From: Pseudomonadota bacterium
Lineage (GTDB): Bacteria > Pseudomonadota > Gammaproteobacteria > Halothiobacillales > Halothiobacillaceae
DNA: 7,677 nt
Assembly: GCA_021795795.1 (NCBI GenBank)
Contig: JAJYPA010000392.1
Coordinates: 1 to 7,677 of the forward strand
Direction: 5' to 3'
In this document: positions 6,908 to 7,677 of the stretch, piece after piece
Position numbering within the stretch: position 1 is the first letter of the stretch
How the letters are laid out: every line of letters begins with the position of its first letter
Translations under genes and position numbers: made by a program
The notes under the pieces: generated by a model
Database searches by the model: none
What the model saw: only the letters and a program-made list of their open reading frames with translations
Told to the model about the DNA's origin: nothing

Positions 6908-6925
6908 GGAACCTCTGATTGAATC
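6908..6925. repeat. Candidate terminal inverted repeat of the IS5-type element
   Basis: GGAACCTCTGATTGAATC begins exactly where homology to the older transposase fragment is lost and lies on the 3' side of the leftward transposase, as a right end should. The exact boundary could shift by a few bases because GAGG and CCTC around it are partly palindromic. The mate end is not in the window. Confidence 0.4.
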
Positions 6926-7042
6926 GAAAATACTGGGCGGCTGACGTTCAACGCGATTTTTTTCGCTTGTGGAGCCGGTTTTGGCTGAAAATCTCCCCGA
7001 ATTTCAGCATTTCGACGGTTTTTGGCCAGATTTTCCCTGTGT

Positions 7043-7677
7043 TCATGCCGCCAGTCTCCCGCGCAGCAAGTAAAGATTCGCCAGTACCATCAGGCTCATG
7101 ACCTGCGCACGGTTTTTTTCCAGCCCCTTGTAGCGTACCTGCCGGTAGCCAAACTGGCATTTGATGATCCGAAACAGGTGTTCAATACGCGCACGGATAC
7201 TCGATTGCTGCCGGTTGCGTTTGCGCTGCTTGCGGCTTAGGTCGCCGTGCTTGGGTTTGCGTTTGTCGTTTACTTTCCAGTGAATACCCAGTGCCCGTGC
7301 ACCTCGTTTGTATTCGTCGCTGGTGTAACCGGCATCACCGAAAATGACCTGGTCGCTTGCCCGCAGCAGCTTTGGGCGTTGATTGATGTCCGCTTCATTG
7401 GCCGCCGTGACCGTCACTGTGTGGGCGGCGCCGCTGTCGACATCGGCGCCGATATGGATCTTCATGCCGAAATACCACTGCTTGCCTTTGCGGGTCTGAT
7501 GCATCTCGGGGTCGCGCTCACCCTTGGCATTCTTGGTGGAAGGCGAGGCCGCAATGAGCGTCGCGTCCACCATCGTCCCCTTGGATACCTGCAAGCCGCG
7601 TGATAGCAGGTGCGCATTCACGGCCTCGAAAAGCCGCTCGGTCAGCGCGTGCTTCTCCAGTAAATGCCGGAATTTGA
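7043..7677 (-). CDS. IS5-family transposase, C-terminal part (runs off right edge)
   Basis: This DDE transposase cuts and moves its own IS. The visible 210 residues enter at the right edge (KFRHLLEKHALTERLFEAV) and end in RGRLAA at 7043; a GTG at 7621 is internal, not the start. The full catalytic set is present: first Asp in GTMVDATLIAA (visible residue 37), second Asp in FGDAGYTSDE (114), and Glu in RARIEHLFRIIK (165) with the R-x3-E-x6-K signature. DPEMHQTRKGKQWYFGMKIHIG is typical of the IS5 group. No frameshift or stop is seen in the visible part, so the element may be intact. The missing part should be roughly 100 residues at the N-terminus. This protein belongs to a different subgroup from the fragment at 6710-6907. 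Confidence 0.92.
   Translation of the reverse strand, partial: KFRHLLEKHALTERLFEAVNAHLLSRGLQVSKGTMVDATLIAASPSTKNAKGERDPEMHQTRKGKQWYFGMKIHIGADVDSGAAHTVTVTAANEADINQRPKLLRASDQVIFGDAGYTSDEYKRGARALGIHWKVNDKRKPKHGDLSRKQRKRNRQQSSIRARIEHLFRIIKCQFGYRQVRYKGLEKNRAQVMSLMVLANLYLLRGRLAA

Larger units (their letters stand above)
6908..7677 (-). mobile_element. IS5-family insertion sequence, one end and most of the transposase
   Basis: The element is read leftward and continues past the right edge. Its end is placed at about 6904-6910, where the older transposase fragment stops and a new sequence beginning GGAACCTCTGATTGAATC starts; this is a candidate terminal inverted repeat, but its partner lies outside the window. 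Between the end and the transposase stop are about 135 non-coding bases containing short direct repeats (CGGTTTTGGC at 6976-6985, CGGTTTTTGGC at 7016-7026), a small hairpin (GCTGAAA 6984-6990 with TTTCAGC 7002-7008) and a run of seven T at 6955-6963. No target duplication can be checked. Confidence 0.7.

Noticed and set aside
6984..7008. Hairpin GCTGAAA/TTTCAGC as a transposase terminator
   Set aside because: The stem is 7 bases with an 11-base loop and no T-run follows on the transposase strand, so it does not fit an intrinsic terminator.
7022..7603. Plus-strand open frames at 7022-7240 and 7247-7603
   Set aside because: Both are antisense to the IS5 transposase, whose catalytic motifs fix the minus-strand frame as the real one.
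1..7677. CRISPR array, tRNA, rRNA, riboswitch or a new defence system
   Set aside because: I looked for regular repeats, tRNA arms and unexplained gene clusters and saw none; apart from the IS elements, the content is housekeeping genes.

Overview
This window looks like ordinary proteobacterial chromosome, most likely gammaproteobacterial. The evidence is a full-length SbcB-type exonuclease I, a Slt70-type soluble lytic transglycosylase, a glutamyl-Q tRNA(Asp) synthetase (GluQRS) and a YcgN (UPF0260) protein, all close to enterobacterial versions. Base composition is moderately GC-rich by eye. An autotrophic or environmental gammaproteobacterium such as a Halothiobacillus relative would fit, but that is a guess. 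No tRNA, rRNA, CRISPR array or phage gene was seen.

Layout. Positions 1-4084 hold three leftward genes that read like one operon: slt (lytic transglycosylase, secreted), then sbcB (exonuclease I), whose start codon overlaps the slt stop, then 54 bases, then the N-terminal part of a CBS-domain protein that runs off the left edge. An 82-base divergent intergenic region (4085-4166) separates slt from rightward gluQ. GluQ converges on a two-gene leftward unit: a very small Ala/Gln/Lys-rich lipoprotein (5596-5826) followed 9 bases later by ycgN (5119-5586). A second divergent intergenic region (5827-5972), carrying a 7-bp inverted repeat and candidate promoters both ways, separates the lipoprotein from rightward yebC (YeeN/YebC2 type).

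The right 990 bases are mobile-element territory. Just after yebC lies the tail fragment of an IS427-like IS5-family transposase, broken immediately before its catalytic glutamate. It abuts the end of a second, unrelated IS5-type element whose transposase (7043-7677, leftward) has complete D, D and E residues in the visible part and continues past the right edge. This is a nested or adjacent IS arrangement.

The genes are mainly housekeeping: wall turnover (slt), DNA repair (sbcB), tRNA modification (gluQ), probable ribosome rescue or regulation (yebC) and an uncharacterised Cys-rich protein (ycgN). I see no convincing new defence or biosynthetic system. The more interesting points are the slt-sbcB coupling, the small lipoprotein-ycgN pair, the inverted repeat upstream of yebC and the IS junction.
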